From Dyadobacter subterraneus (GTDB lineage: Bacteria; Bacteroidota; Bacteroidia; Cytophagales; Spirosomataceae): a DNA stretch of 64,000 bases. The position numbers were made by a program, and so were the translations under genes. Within the stretch, counting starts at the first letter, position 1. Each line of letters starts with the position of its first letter. The notes under the pieces are model-generated. The model was given only the letters and a program-made list of their open reading frames with translations, was not told the DNA's origin and ran no database searches. This document shows, piece after piece, positions 27,156 to 37,450 of the stretch. The stretch lies in contig NZ_JACYGY010000001.1 in NCBI RefSeq assembly GCF_015221875.1, positions 3,450,501-3,514,500 of the forward strand. The letters are read 5' to 3'.

Positions 27156-27785
27156 ATGAAACGCAGAGACTCATTAAAAGCATTAACACTCAGCTCTCTT
27201 GGCTTTGCAGCTTTGAATCCTCAGGAATCATTGGCAGAAGCAAGAGAAGTTGAATCGGCACTGCCACCGGAAGTTCCTTTAAAGATACCGGGAGGCCGTC
27301 AAAAGGAAGAAGCAATCCGGGATGCGCAGTTGATGAAGGAGAAATTTTTCACAGTGGCGGAACTGGCTACAATTAAAGTATTAGCTGATATTATTATCCC
27401 CGCCGATGCAAAATCTGGCAGCGCTTCTGATGCTGGTGTACCGGCATTTATTGAATTTATTGTAAAAGATATGCCGCAGCACCAAACACCAATGAGGGGT
27501 GGACTGGCCTGGCTTGACCTGGAATCGAACAAGCGATTTAAGAAAAATTTTACGCTTTGTACCCATGCCCAACAAATCCAGATCGTTGACGACATCGCAT
27601 ATCCTGAAAAAGCCAAGCCTGTTTTCAGTCAAGGTGTTGCTTTTTTCAATCTTATGCGTAATTTAACGGCCTCAGGTTTTTATACGACCAGAATTGGTGT
27701 GGATGACATTGGTTACGTTGGAAATACGCCTAATATGTGGGCCGGACCACCGGAGGAAGTATTGAAACAATATGGATTTGCCTAA
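27156..27785 (+). CDS. Gluconate 2-dehydrogenase subunit 3 family protein (small subunit)
   Basis: The 209-residue protein opens with a twin-arginine signal (MKRRDSLKALTLSSLGFAAL). The domain (about 70-200: FTVAELATIKVLADIIIPAD, GVPAFIEFIVKDMP, FFNLMRNLTASGFYTT) is the subunit-3 family. In related dehydrogenases this gamma subunit is needed for folding and for Tat export of the catalytic GMC subunit. It starts 36 nt after the GMC gene and is certainly its partner. No cytochrome c third subunit follows; a strong terminator does, so the electron acceptor must be encoded elsewhere or differ. Confidence 0.87.
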   Translation: MKRRDSLKALTLSSLGFAALNPQESLAEAREVESALPPEVPLKIPGGRQKEEAIRDAQLMKEKFFTVAELATIKVLADIIIPADAKSGSASDAGVPAFIEFIVKDMPQHQTPMRGGLAWLDLESNKRFKKNFTLCTHAQQIQIVDDIAYPEKAKPVFSQGVAFFNLMRNLTASGFYTTRIGVDDIGYVGNTPNMWAGPPEEVLKQYGFA

Positions 27786-27810
27786 AAAGTGGAATTTATA
27801 GGAGTAAATG

Positions 27811-27846
27811 AAAAAAGGTCATCAGTGTACGCCGATGACCTTTTTC
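27811..27846. terminator. Bidirectional terminator
   Basis: AAAAAGGTCATC pairs with GATGACCTTTTT around a short loop; T-runs on both strands serve the convergent small-subunit and ABC-F genes. Confidence 0.88.
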
Positions 27847-27864
27847 TTATGGCATTGTATCTGA

Positions 27865-29493
<1,629 letters not shown>

Positions 29494-29589
29494 TTATGAA
29501 TGAAAGTGCAAAAATACAAAAATTAGAGGATTTTTTAGCCTCTTTTTCAATAGAAACCAGAAGTATACAATGGTTTCTTTAAACATAAC

Positions 29590-29628
29590 AAACAGAAGAG
29601 GCCGATTATTTACCGGCCTCTTCTGTTT
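29590..29628 (-). terminator. Intrinsic terminator of the beta-propeller gene
   Basis: AAACAGAAGAGGCCG and CGGCCTCTTCTGTTT form a perfect 15-bp stem around a 9-nt loop. Confidence 0.85.
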
Positions 29629-29647
29629 GAAATCTATTAAGTTTAAA

Positions 29648-30916
29648 TCAAGGAATCACACGTAGCGTATGAGCTCCTTTTCCAACACTGATTTTAGCAA
29701 CCTGTTTTTTCAAAGCCGGCGTTTCACCTTTCGTTACAGTCCAGAATTCAACACCGCCCGTTCCGTTGCCATATTCCTGATATTCATAAACTGAAACAGC
29801 AAGGTTTGATCCGTCCTTATCAAAAGCAACGCTTGCAGGATAAATTCCTTCAAATGGATAATCAACCACTTTCGTAAGTGCACCGTTTGCTATTTTGAAA
29901 AGAGAAAGAGAGCTTCCCGTTGCAGAACCGGCTTCTGACCAGGGTGATCCACTTTTTCCTGAACTAACGGAAACAAGAGTGGCTCCATCAGGACTGATAG
30001 CAAAAGAACCCGTGTTTACACCAACCGGGGCTTTTCCTGCAATTTTGTGTTCCGTAGCTCCGTCCATTGAGAAGTCAACTACCAATATTTCTCCTTCGCC
30101 TGTTCCTTTACCAGCGGCAGCTTTATTATCTAAAACGAAATAATGTTTGCCATCAGGAGAAAATTTACCAAAGGTAGCTTCTATTCCTACTTTTACCGGC
30201 TTACCAACCAGTTCAACATTTTTCAGTTTACCAGCTTCGCGAAGTACTTTATATAGACCAACTTCATGGCTTTTCAATGTAAAAGCGATAAAGTCACCCG
30301 ATGGGTGCCATGAAATATCAATGATTTTATTTGTAGAATCCTGGCCAAAAGGCAAGTTCAGGAATCTTGCAGGCTTTCCATCAGGAGCTGATTCGATAAA
30401 AACCAATTCTTTGCCGGACTGCATTGTTGAAATAATCAGTTCATTTTTATTGATATCAATGGAAGTAGGAAACTTTCCAACGGCAAATCCAAACTTGGCT
30501 TTTGGTGCAGCTAGGTTTGCAATATCAACCACAAATAACTTTTCACCGCCGGGCAACTCAGTTGCTACATCCTTATACTCAGCAACACCATCGTCCGGAC
30601 GAAGACGGCTTTCAAGAACATATGCCAAACCGCCAGTCGCCGGCACTGCAATTGTCTTGGCTGATCCTAATAATGAATTTGATACCAGTGCCGTTCCTAC
30701 GGATTTGCTTCCTCTCTCTACCGGAAATTTAATTGATGTTAAAACGTCTTTTGCTGTGTTGTCTCTTAATAGCTTCCCATCAACAAGCGCCGAGGCCGAC
30801 ATATCCGCATCAGAAACAACCACAAGGCCACGGGCGTTAAAATTAACAGGCGATTGTGCAGCAGCAGGAAGAAGTCCCAAAGCTACAAAACCGGCAAATA
30901 ATGCGACTTTTTTCAT
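29648..30916 (-). CDS. Secreted beta-propeller protein
   Basis: The 422-residue protein has a Sec signal peptide (cleavage after PAAAQ, about residue 21). Repeated blade-like units follow, such as FPTSIDINKNELIIST, ISWHPSGDFIAFTL, GKFSPDGKHYFVLD, FAISPDGATLVSVS and VAFDKDGSNLAVSV, spaced about 45-60 residues. This resembles the lactonase/WD40-like propellers of the periplasm. No catalytic residues of 6-phosphogluconolactonase can be assigned, so only a secreted propeller of unknown role is supported. It is a single-gene unit. Confidence 0.72.
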   Translation of the reverse strand: MKKVALFAGFVALGLLPAAAQSPVNFNARGLVVVSDADMSASALVDGKLLRDNTAKDVLTSIKFPVERGSKSVGTALVSNSLLGSAKTIAVPATGGLAYVLESRLRPDDGVAEYKDVATELPGGEKLFVVDIANLAAPKAKFGFAVGKFPTSIDINKNELIISTMQSGKELVFIESAPDGKPARFLNLPFGQDSTNKIIDISWHPSGDFIAFTLKSHEVGLYKVLREAGKLKNVELVGKPVKVGIEATFGKFSPDGKHYFVLDNKAAAGKGTGEGEILVVDFSMDGATEHKIAGKAPVGVNTGSFAISPDGATLVSVSSGKSGSPWSEAGSATGSSLSLFKIANGALTKVVDYPFEGIYPASVAFDKDGSNLAVSVYEYQEYGNGTGGVEFWTVTKGETPALKKQVAKISVGKGAHTLRVIP

Positions 30917-31221
30917 AGAAAAAGAAATGTTTAGATAAATTGAATTTTTAGAATAAACAGAATTTAGCTGGCTATAAAATAAACGTTATAACTACTCAAA
31001 ACAGGCTTAAAACGTTTTTTATAAGATTGCAATATATGACATAAAACATTTAAACTACAAGATTTACTGTCCTTCAACCGTCCATTGTCCATGAATTATT
31101 AGTAATCGTATCTACTTATCCGATTAGTTCAAATTAATCTAAAATTCACAACAGGAATAATTATATAGCAGAAAACCCCGACAGTGAAACCATCGGGGCA
31201 AAAAATCATAGTAAAAGCTGC
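30917..31221. other. 305-nt spacer without genes
   Basis: This AT-rich stretch holds the rpsT terminator at its right end and must hold the promoter of the minus-strand propeller gene. I cannot point to a clean promoter match. AAACGTT occurs twice in direct orientation-related copies around 30983 and 31010; no open frame or stable long structure is apparent. Confidence 0.5.
31171..31201 (-). terminator. Intrinsic terminator of rpsT
   Basis: CCCCGA and TCGGGG arms with an 11-nt loop, followed by TTTT on the minus strand. Confidence 0.82.
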
Positions 31222-31485
31222 TTACGCTGCTACCGAAAGAGAATTAACTAATCTAGCTAATTTTGATTTCTGGTTAGATGCTTTTTTCTTATGGATTATG
31301 TTTTTCTTTGCCAAACGATCCAACATAGAAGAAACAGTTTTGTAAACATCTATCGCAACAGTTTTGTCAGTCGTTTCTCTCAATTTCTTGATGTAAGAAC
31401 GAGTGGTTTTGTGCTGGTAGCGGTTACGCAAACGCTTCGTTTCGTTGGCACGAATTCTTTTTAATGCTGATTTATGATTTGCCAT
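31222..31485 (-). CDS. rpsT: 30S ribosomal protein S20
   Basis: The 87-residue, highly basic protein starts MANHKSALKRIRANETKRLRN, which is the S20 pattern, and continues with the helical NIIHKKKASNQKSKLARLVNSL end. It binds 16S rRNA early in 30S assembly. It is a monocistronic gene with a clear promoter and terminator, as is usual. Confidence 0.97.
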   Translation of the reverse strand: MANHKSALKRIRANETKRLRNRYQHKTTRSYIKKLRETTDKTVAIDVYKTVSSMLDRLAKKNIIHKKKASNQKSKLARLVNSLSVAA

Positions 31486-31525
31486 TTTATAATAATGATA
31501 TTTTTCAATTCTTGGAATCGGTGTG

Positions 31526-31556
31526 CAAAAATAGGTATATGATATTAAAAACGCAA
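31526..31556 (-). promoter_or_regulatory. Promoter of rpsT
   Basis: On the minus strand, TTG (31556-31554), 20 nt, TATTTTTG (31533-31526): a full match to the Bacteroidota consensus. The leader to ATG 31485 would be about 35 nt. Confidence 0.75.
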
Positions 31557-31593
31557 CTTAAGTGATAAATATATTTGAATATATACGTAATTT

Positions 31594-32397
31594 CTATTTT
31601 ACCAGTCGCTGCACATCCGACGATAGATATTCAGCCAGGCGATTTTCCAACTCCGCCAACGGAATATTGCTAAGCAATTCGCCTTCTACTGCAAGAGATA
31701 TTTTGCCGGTTTGTTCTGAAATTACAATTACCACAGCGTCAGTTGCTTCACTCATTCCCATCGCCGCTCTGTGGCGAAATCCTAATGAAGATGGTACGTC
31801 AACACCATCTGCAACGGGCAAAACACAACGTGCTGCTTTTAATCTTCCATCAACAATTACTACCGCCCCGTCATGAAGTTCACTATATTGATTAAAAAGA
31901 GAAACAATTAATGGTTTTGATACCCGTGCATCAAGTAATTCTCCGGTTTCAATGAATTTCCCCAGATCATCCCGCTTGTTAACGACAATGAGTGCACCGT
32001 TAAAATTAGAAGCAATAGTCTTACTGGCGTCTACAATCTCTTTAAGGTTTTTGTTTTTCAGGTCGAGAACGGTACTTCCCAGTATCTTTTTCAAAAATTC
32101 GTTATTTGTATAAATAGTTGATTTCCCAATAATTAATAAAAAACGGCGTATTTCCTGTTGAAAAATAACAATAAGAGCCACAGCCCCTACTCCCATGAAA
32201 TATTGCAAAATCGCGGTCAGCAGACCCAAACCCAGTCCTTTAACGACTAGGTAAAAGACATATACAAACAAATAACCTAAAAATACCCTGCTCGCTATAC
32301 TGCCTCGGACTAGAAAATAAATCTGGTAAAGAAGAATCGATACCAAAAAAACATCCAGAATATCAGTCCAGTTAACATTTAAAAAACCAACACGCAT
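31594..32397 (-). CDS. cdaA: Diadenylate cyclase CdaA
   Basis: The 267-residue protein has three N-terminal membrane helices (about 12-90) and a DAC domain (about 95-250) with both catalytic motifs, DGA (176-178) and RHR (208-210), followed by AAMGMSEATDAVVIVISEQTG. It condenses two ATP into cyclic di-AMP at the inner membrane, a second messenger for osmolyte and wall control. It begins 24 nt after folP on the same strand, so the two form an operon. The CdaR partner of Firmicutes is not next to it. Confidence 0.94.
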   Translation of the reverse strand: MRVGFLNVNWTDILDVFLVSILLYQIYFLVRGSIASRVFLGYLFVYVFYLVVKGLGLGLLTAILQYFMGVGAVALIVIFQQEIRRFLLIIGKSTIYTNNEFLKKILGSTVLDLKNKNLKEIVDASKTIASNFNGALIVVNKRDDLGKFIETGELLDARVSKPLIVSLFNQYSELHDGAVVIVDGRLKAARCVLPVADGVDVPSSLGFRHRAAMGMSEATDAVVIVISEQTGKISLAVEGELLSNIPLAELENRLAEYLSSDVQRLVK

Positions 32398-32421
32398 AAG
32401 AAACTCAATATTATTTCGCGA

Positions 32422-33285
32422 CTAAATTACTATTTTTTCCTTCACGCCACTAGTGGCCATCCATAGTTTTACAGCCTCAATAGCCGGTTTTACGTCATGA
32501 ACACGTATTATTGACGTTCCATGCTGTAAAGAAATTGTATTCAATACCGTTGTTCCTGTTAAAGCTTCTTTTGCAGAAATACCCAACGTATTGTATATCA
32601 TACCTTTCCTCGAAATTCCCACCAAAAGCGGACACCCCAACTGATGAAATTCTGAAAGATTATTCATGAGTTCAAAATTTTGAGCGGTTGTCTTGGCAAA
32701 ACCAAAACCGGGATCAATTATAACGTCCGAAACCCCTTTCTGGCGAAGATTGACAAGTTTCTGTCCTAATTCTTTTAAAACCTGAGGCACCAGAAAATCA
32801 TAATTTGTCAGCTTACTCATCGTTTGCGGCGTTCCCCGCATATGCATCAATATATATGGAACGCCAAGGCTTGCAACCGTATCAAACATATTATTATCCA
32901 GAATTCCTCCTGCCACGTCATTAATAACGTGCGCGCCGCTCAAAACTGACTGCCTCGCCACTTCTGAACGAAAGGTATCAACAGAAATTATAAGATCGGG
33001 AAAATTCTTATTAAGCGCCTCAATTACCGGCAAAACCCTGTCAGCTTCTTCCTCTGCACTAATTTCAGCTGCTCCCGGACGTGTGGAATAGCCACCAATA
33101 TCTATAAATGTCGCCCCGTCATTTTGCATACTTTCAGCCCGGTCCATTACTTCGTTTATCGAAGCCATACGGCTCTCTGTATAAAAGGAATCTGGTGTGA
33201 TATTTAAAATCCCCATGACACGCGGCACGGAAAGATCCAGCAATTGCCCCTTAATTTTGATCGTTTTTTTACTAACTTGCGCCAT
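32422..33285 (-). CDS. folP: Dihydropteroate synthase
   Basis: The 287-residue TIM-barrel enzyme has the DHPS signatures MGILNITPDSFY (about 24-35) and DIGGYSTRPGA (about 61-71), with VSVDTFRSEVA, HVINDVAGG, HMRGTPQTM, DPGFGFAKT and the C-terminal IIRVHDV. It joins 6-hydroxymethyl-dihydropterin pyrophosphate to p-aminobenzoate in folate synthesis and is the sulfonamide target. It is divergent from the DUF1599 gene and leads the folP-cdaA pair. Confidence 0.96.
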   Translation of the reverse strand: MAQVSKKTIKIKGQLLDLSVPRVMGILNITPDSFYTESRMASINEVMDRAESMQNDGATFIDIGGYSTRPGAAEISAEEEADRVLPVIEALNKNFPDLIISVDTFRSEVARQSVLSGAHVINDVAGGILDNNMFDTVASLGVPYILMHMRGTPQTMSKLTNYDFLVPQVLKELGQKLVNLRQKGVSDVIIDPGFGFAKTTAQNFELMNNLSEFHQLGCPLLVGISRKGMIYNTLGISAKEALTGTTVLNTISLQHGTSIIRVHDVKPAIEAVKLWMATSGVKEKIVI

Positions 33286-33451
33286 AAAATAGCTGATATT
33301 CGAGATTATAATATGTGTTTTTAGAGTTTCAGAGCCAACAAAAGTCCGTCATTTTAAAACACAAATACTAGTTTACAAAAGCATTCTTAATGGACTGTTT
33401 CAGTTATCATAAATTTTGAAAATTCATAAAGCCAAAACTTATTAAGTACGC

Positions 33452-33997
33452 GTGAAATCGACCGAAGCGGAATATCAGGAAATCATTCAGTATTGCCAAG
33501 ATCTTTTTACAAAAAAAAATAAAGATTACGGAACTTCATGGCGCATCCTGCGCATTCCTTCTATTACAGACCAGATATTTATTAAGGCCCAAAGAATCCG
33601 GACAATTCAGGAAAAAGGGATACAAAAAGTAAATGATGATATTTCCGGAGAGTTTATCGGTATCATCAATTATTGCGTAATGGCCCTGATTCAGATTGAG
33701 CTGGGTGATAACAAAATTGAAATCGGTGCGGATGTACTAACTGCATTATATAATGACCAGGTTGAAGCAGTGAAGGAGTTGTTATTCAATAAAAATCACG
33801 ATTACGGGGAAGCCTGGAGAGATATGCGGGTAAGTTCAATGACGGATATTATTTTGATGAAATTGCTTCGTATCAAACAAATTGAAGATAATGAAGGATT
33901 TACATTGGTTTCGGAAGGCGTAAAATCGGGGTATCAGGACATAATAAACTATTCGGTTTTTTGTCTTATCAAGTCAAATGCGCTTCAAACAAATTAA
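33452..33997 (+). CDS. DUF1599 protein with internal duplication, GTG start
   Basis: The 181-residue protein consists of two related halves. Each has a KNxDYGxxWR block (KNKDYGTSWR about residue 25; KNHDYGEAWR about 114), then SxTDxIxxKxxRIxxI, then a helix ending IINYxVxxLI (IINYCVMALI; IINYSVFCLI). This is the DUF1599 (nucleotide modification associated domain 1) family. The biochemical role is not established; the family name reflects occurrence with nucleic-acid base modification genes, which are absent here. The frame opens with GTG, and no ATG precedes the first repeat. It leads a plus-strand run with the DoxX-like gene and aroK. Confidence 0.82.
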   Translation: MKSTEAEYQEIIQYCQDLFTKKNKDYGTSWRILRIPSITDQIFIKAQRIRTIQEKGIQKVNDDISGEFIGIINYCVMALIQIELGDNKIEIGADVLTALYNDQVEAVKELLFNKNHDYGEAWRDMRVSSMTDIILMKLLRIKQIEDNEGFTLVSEGVKSGYQDIINYSVFCLIKSNALQTN

Positions 33998-34036
33998 TTG
34001 AATTTAAGAATTACGGTTGCCTAACAATTGCTTAAA

Positions 34037-35131
34037 ATGAAAATTCTTGCCCATATTTCCAAGATCATCGTAGGGTTACTGTTTATATTTTCAGGTCTGA
34101 TCAAGTTAAATGACCCGGTTGGGACGCAATATAAACTTGAAGAATATTTTGAGGTTTTTGCCACCGATTTCTCTCATTTTCAACATTTCTTTGAAGCACT
34201 TATTCCGTTTGCGCTTTACTTTTCAGTATTTCTATGCGCGGCAGAAGTTGTTTTAGGGATTGCGCTTTTAGTGAGTTATAAGCCAAAAACGATTTCCTGG
34301 CTGTTATTGCTGATTATTATTTTCTTTACGTTCCTGACATTCTATTCCGCTTATTTTAATAAAGTTACGGATTGCGGATGTTTTGGTGCAGCGATCAAAC
34401 TGACGCCCTGGACTTCGTTTGGAAAAGATATTTTCCTTTTGATATTGATTCTTGTAATTCTTTACAAAAGAAAAATCTTTAAATCGCAGCCAACAGGTTT
34501 CATTGTGGCGCTTTCCACGTTGGCCTCTTTGGGAATTGCAGTTTATTCCATCAGACATTTACCCATAATTGATTTGCTTGCTTATCGCGTGGGTGCCAGT
34601 ATTCCGGCACAAATGAAACCTTCTGAACCTTTGAAGTATAAATATATTTTTACGAAAGGAGGAAAAGATCAGGAATTTGAACAGTATCCAACAGACACGA
34701 CACTTGTTTTTAAGGATATGATTGTTTTAAACGAAGATGCCAAACCAAAAATTACCGATTACCGGGTTTGGAATGATGAAGGTGATTTTACAGAACAAAC
34801 TTTTAAGGGTAAGAAACTTTTTCTGATCATTAAAAACCTTACAGATATCAATACTGCGGCATTTCCTGATATTCAAAAACTTGTTAATGGCGTTAAGAAA
34901 AAAGGTATCGAGCCAATCGTTCTTACATCAGCCAGCAGTGCGGAAATTACAGAATTCCTTTCTTCACATCAATTGGTACTACCGTTTTATTACGTTGATG
35001 CAACGGTACTAAAAACAATTTCTCGTTCGAATCCGGGATTATGGCTTTTGAAAGATGGCATTGTAAAGGGTAAATGGCATTACAATGATACTCCGACCGA
35101 AGAGGAAGTTTTAGAAGATCTGGCCAAGTAA
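34037..35131 (+). CDS. BT_3928-type DoxX-like membrane protein with thioredoxin-like C-terminal domain
   Basis: From ATG 34037 the protein has 364 residues; a TTG 9 nt upstream in frame is less likely. Residues about 5-160 hold four membrane helices of the DoxX/MauE type, beginning HISKIIVGLLFIFSGLIKLNDP. A conserved DCGCFG motif (about residue 113) carries a cysteine pair on a loop. Residues about 230-364 look like a thioredoxin fold (KKLFLIIKNL, then IVLTSASSAEI and PGLWLLKDGIV), but without a CxxC pair. A role in membrane redox or in delivering electrons to envelope proteins is plausible but unproven. It lies 39 nt after the DUF1599 gene. Confidence 0.78.
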   Translation: MKILAHISKIIVGLLFIFSGLIKLNDPVGTQYKLEEYFEVFATDFSHFQHFFEALIPFALYFSVFLCAAEVVLGIALLVSYKPKTISWLLLLIIIFFTFLTFYSAYFNKVTDCGCFGAAIKLTPWTSFGKDIFLLILILVILYKRKIFKSQPTGFIVALSTLASLGIAVYSIRHLPIIDLLAYRVGASIPAQMKPSEPLKYKYIFTKGGKDQEFEQYPTDTTLVFKDMIVLNEDAKPKITDYRVWNDEGDFTEQTFKGKKLFLIIKNLTDINTAAFPDIQKLVNGVKKKGIEPIVLTSASSAEITEFLSSHQLVLPFYYVDATVLKTISRSNPGLWLLKDGIVKGKWHYNDTPTEEEVLEDLAK

Positions 35132-35221
35132 TTCGCCTCATTTTCTTGGTATTTATTTCCCTTTTTGCAGTTTAATTGACCCCAAGCTGTTTTTGATATA
35201 TACAGCCTTTATAAGTTTGAC

Positions 35222-35725
35222 ATGAAAAATATATTTCTGATCGGACTTCCTTCTTCGGGAAAGTCTACTTTGGGAAAAAAACTGGCGCGCCTGCTCGACT
35301 ACCGTTTTGTAGATATGGATAAACTGATTGAAAAAGATCAGGAAATGACAATTCACGAAATATTTACACAGAAGGGTGAAAATTATTTTCGGGAGGTAGA
35401 AAGCCGGATTTTAAAAAATACTATTGAAAACAGAAGTGTGGTCATTGCAACCGGCGGTGGAGCACCTTGTTTTTTTGATAACATGGATTTCATCAAAAAA
35501 TCAGGAATAAGTGTTTTTCTTGACGTTCACCATATAGAACTTGCCAGGCGTATTCAAAATCACGGAAAAGATGATCGTCCATTATTATCAGGTGCAACTT
35601 CCCTTGAAATTGAACTTGAAAAAAAATATCAGCAACGTCTCCCCTATTATTCCCGCGCTGATTTCACTTTGAGCGGTGATGCAGACGCATCGAAATTAGT
35701 GGCTATTGTCAAGCCCTTATTATAA
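35222..35725 (+). CDS. aroK: Shikimate kinase
   Basis: The 167-residue P-loop enzyme has GLPSSGKSTLGKKLA (from residue 8), the shikimate-binding FVDMDKLIE, GENYFREVE, ATGGGAP and the lid region RRIQNHGKDDRPLLSG. It phosphorylates shikimate in aromatic amino acid synthesis. The stop codon lies inside the left arm of the terminator hairpin that follows. No other aro gene is adjacent. Confidence 0.95.
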   Translation: MKNIFLIGLPSSGKSTLGKKLARLLDYRFVDMDKLIEKDQEMTIHEIFTQKGENYFREVESRILKNTIENRSVVIATGGGAPCFFDNMDFIKKSGISVFLDVHHIELARRIQNHGKDDRPLLSGATSLEIELEKKYQQRLPYYSRADFTLSGDADASKLVAIVKPLL

Positions 35726-35770
35726 GAAGAGAGCCGAAAATCATGATGATTTTCGGCTCTCTTCTTATAA
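35720..35770. terminator. Bidirectional terminator with a 23-bp perfect stem
   Basis: The arms 35720-35742 and 35748-35770 are perfect inverted copies around a 5-nt loop; the aroK TAA is in the left arm. It separates the convergent aroK and FadL-like genes, but T-runs are short. Confidence 0.75.
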
Positions 35771-35788
35771 CCTGTTTTATCAGATTTA

Positions 35789-37333
35789 TCAGAAAAATGT
35801 TCCCACTGTTAATACCACATTTGTTGTGTGGTTATTGATTTTAGCAGAAGCATAATCCTGAGCGTTTGTCAGGACATATGGTGTATACACTGATTTAAAT
35901 GCATTGTAAGTACCGGAAATATCTGCAAAAAACCGGGTATTACGAATACCTATACCAGCTGAAAATAACAATTTATCTCTATTGATACCGTCAGACTGAA
36001 TTTTATATGGATCTGACAAATAAGCAATACCTAATCTTCCTCTGAATAATCCGGAGCGGTATTCTCCACCTAGACGGGCATTAACACCAGCTTTATAGGT
36101 GTCCTGAATTTCTTGCTTGTAATTTTCCTTGAAAGCCTGATTATCAGTATCCGATAAATATTTGGTTCTGACACGCATTCCTCCATAGCCTACATATTCC
36201 AACGAACCTGTAATAAAACCTTTCTGATTAAGAAACACAGTAGCACCAACAGATCCGCGGAAAGGACTTGTAATAGAGTATTCAAAATCGTTTGGAGCCT
36301 GAGGAATATCCAAAAGGCTCGGACCAACATCAACTCCTTTATCATCCCGGATAGAACCTAGGATATAATCCGCATGCGTACTCTGATTAAAAGTTTCGCT
36401 GACTTTCGTAAAGGTCGGAGAAGTAAGCGATCCACCTAATTGAAATGTAGGATTTACTTTATAAATAATACCGAATGTGGCATTCACCCCATTTCCCGAG
36501 ACAGTCAAATCTTCACTTTGTACAGCACCCCTAAAAACAGTTCCTGTCGTATAAGTCTCCGTTAAGGTGTGAATATAGTCATATTTGATTCTGTTAAATC
36601 CAATCGAACCACCTACATACAATTTATCATTGTAGTTGCCTGCATAAGTAAAATTCCACTGGGTTTGTGCCCCTTTTGAATCAAACTCTCCCAATTGTTG
36701 TGTAGGACTGTTGGCATCATAACGACTATATGGCGCCCCGGTAGCCGTGGTTGGATTAATCAAAAACAACTGGTAATAAGCTGCCGCTTCAGAATAAGCC
36801 AGGTTTGCGTCTGAATCATAATCGTTACCAAGTGCAGCAGTGGTTGGTTTTGTACTGTTAACATTTTCCAAAACTTTATCAACATAGGCACTTCTATTGT
36901 TCAATCCGGAATAACTAAACCTGTTTTGAAATGATTGCTGACGCGAGTAAGAAATTCCGATCGAAGAACTTTTCCATCTGCGTTGATAACCAGGTTTGTT
37001 TGTTATAATCAAAGATGCATTCGATAAATTGAAATTGGATTTCCCATCAGTTCTAGTATTACCAATATATTCTGATTTGGTATTGTAATTTGCGACTGAT
37101 GGACTCATACTAAATTCTGATCTTGTATAAAACCCCAATCCAGCCGGATTTCCACTTATTGAACTTGCGTCTCCTCCAAGCGCTGCATGATTTCCGCCAA
37201 GCCCTTGAAAACGTGCAGTTCCTGTTTGATTAATTTCTGAATATCTGAAAGCATCAGAGGCGTATTGGGCAAATGTTGGAATGGATAGCGTTAAACTGCA
37301 AAAAAGTCCAATCCATTTTCCTGATTTTGACAT
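35789..37333 (-). CDS. FadL/OmpP1-like outer membrane protein
   Basis: The 514-residue protein has a signal peptide ending near TFAQ (about residue 22). An N-terminal block follows in which FRYSEINQTGTARFQGLGG and SSISGNPAGLGFYTRSE match the N-terminal hatch of FadL/OmpP1 (hemin receptor-like) proteins of Bacteroidota. The rest is beta-barrel with alternating aromatic residues and a final strand VVLTVGTFF ending in Phe. FadL family proteins pass hydrophobic molecules across the outer membrane; the ligand is unknown. It is a single-gene unit, with the terminator shared with aroK. Confidence 0.8.
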   Translation of the reverse strand: MSKSGKWIGLFCSLTLSIPTFAQYASDAFRYSEINQTGTARFQGLGGNHAALGGDASSISGNPAGLGFYTRSEFSMSPSVANYNTKSEYIGNTRTDGKSNFNLSNASLIITNKPGYQRRWKSSSIGISYSRQQSFQNRFSYSGLNNRSAYVDKVLENVNSTKPTTAALGNDYDSDANLAYSEAAAYYQLFLINPTTATGAPYSRYDANSPTQQLGEFDSKGAQTQWNFTYAGNYNDKLYVGGSIGFNRIKYDYIHTLTETYTTGTVFRGAVQSEDLTVSGNGVNATFGIIYKVNPTFQLGGSLTSPTFTKVSETFNQSTHADYILGSIRDDKGVDVGPSLLDIPQAPNDFEYSITSPFRGSVGATVFLNQKGFITGSLEYVGYGGMRVRTKYLSDTDNQAFKENYKQEIQDTYKAGVNARLGGEYRSGLFRGRLGIAYLSDPYKIQSDGINRDKLLFSAGIGIRNTRFFADISGTYNAFKSVYTPYVLTNAQDYASAKINNHTTNVVLTVGTFF

Positions 37334-37450
37334 GGCTGGTGTAAAGTTTTTAATAGTTGAATATACTGGTTACTAAACGAAGACCCTGCAAAATTATGAC
37401 ATTTTGCAGGGTCGATTTATAATTTAATCTATAAAAATCATTCCTGATTA

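Noticed and set aside
30147..30938. Open frame of 263 codons on the plus strand
   Set aside because: Antisense to the secreted propeller gene; Ser/Pro/Thr-rich shadow translation without domain or start context.
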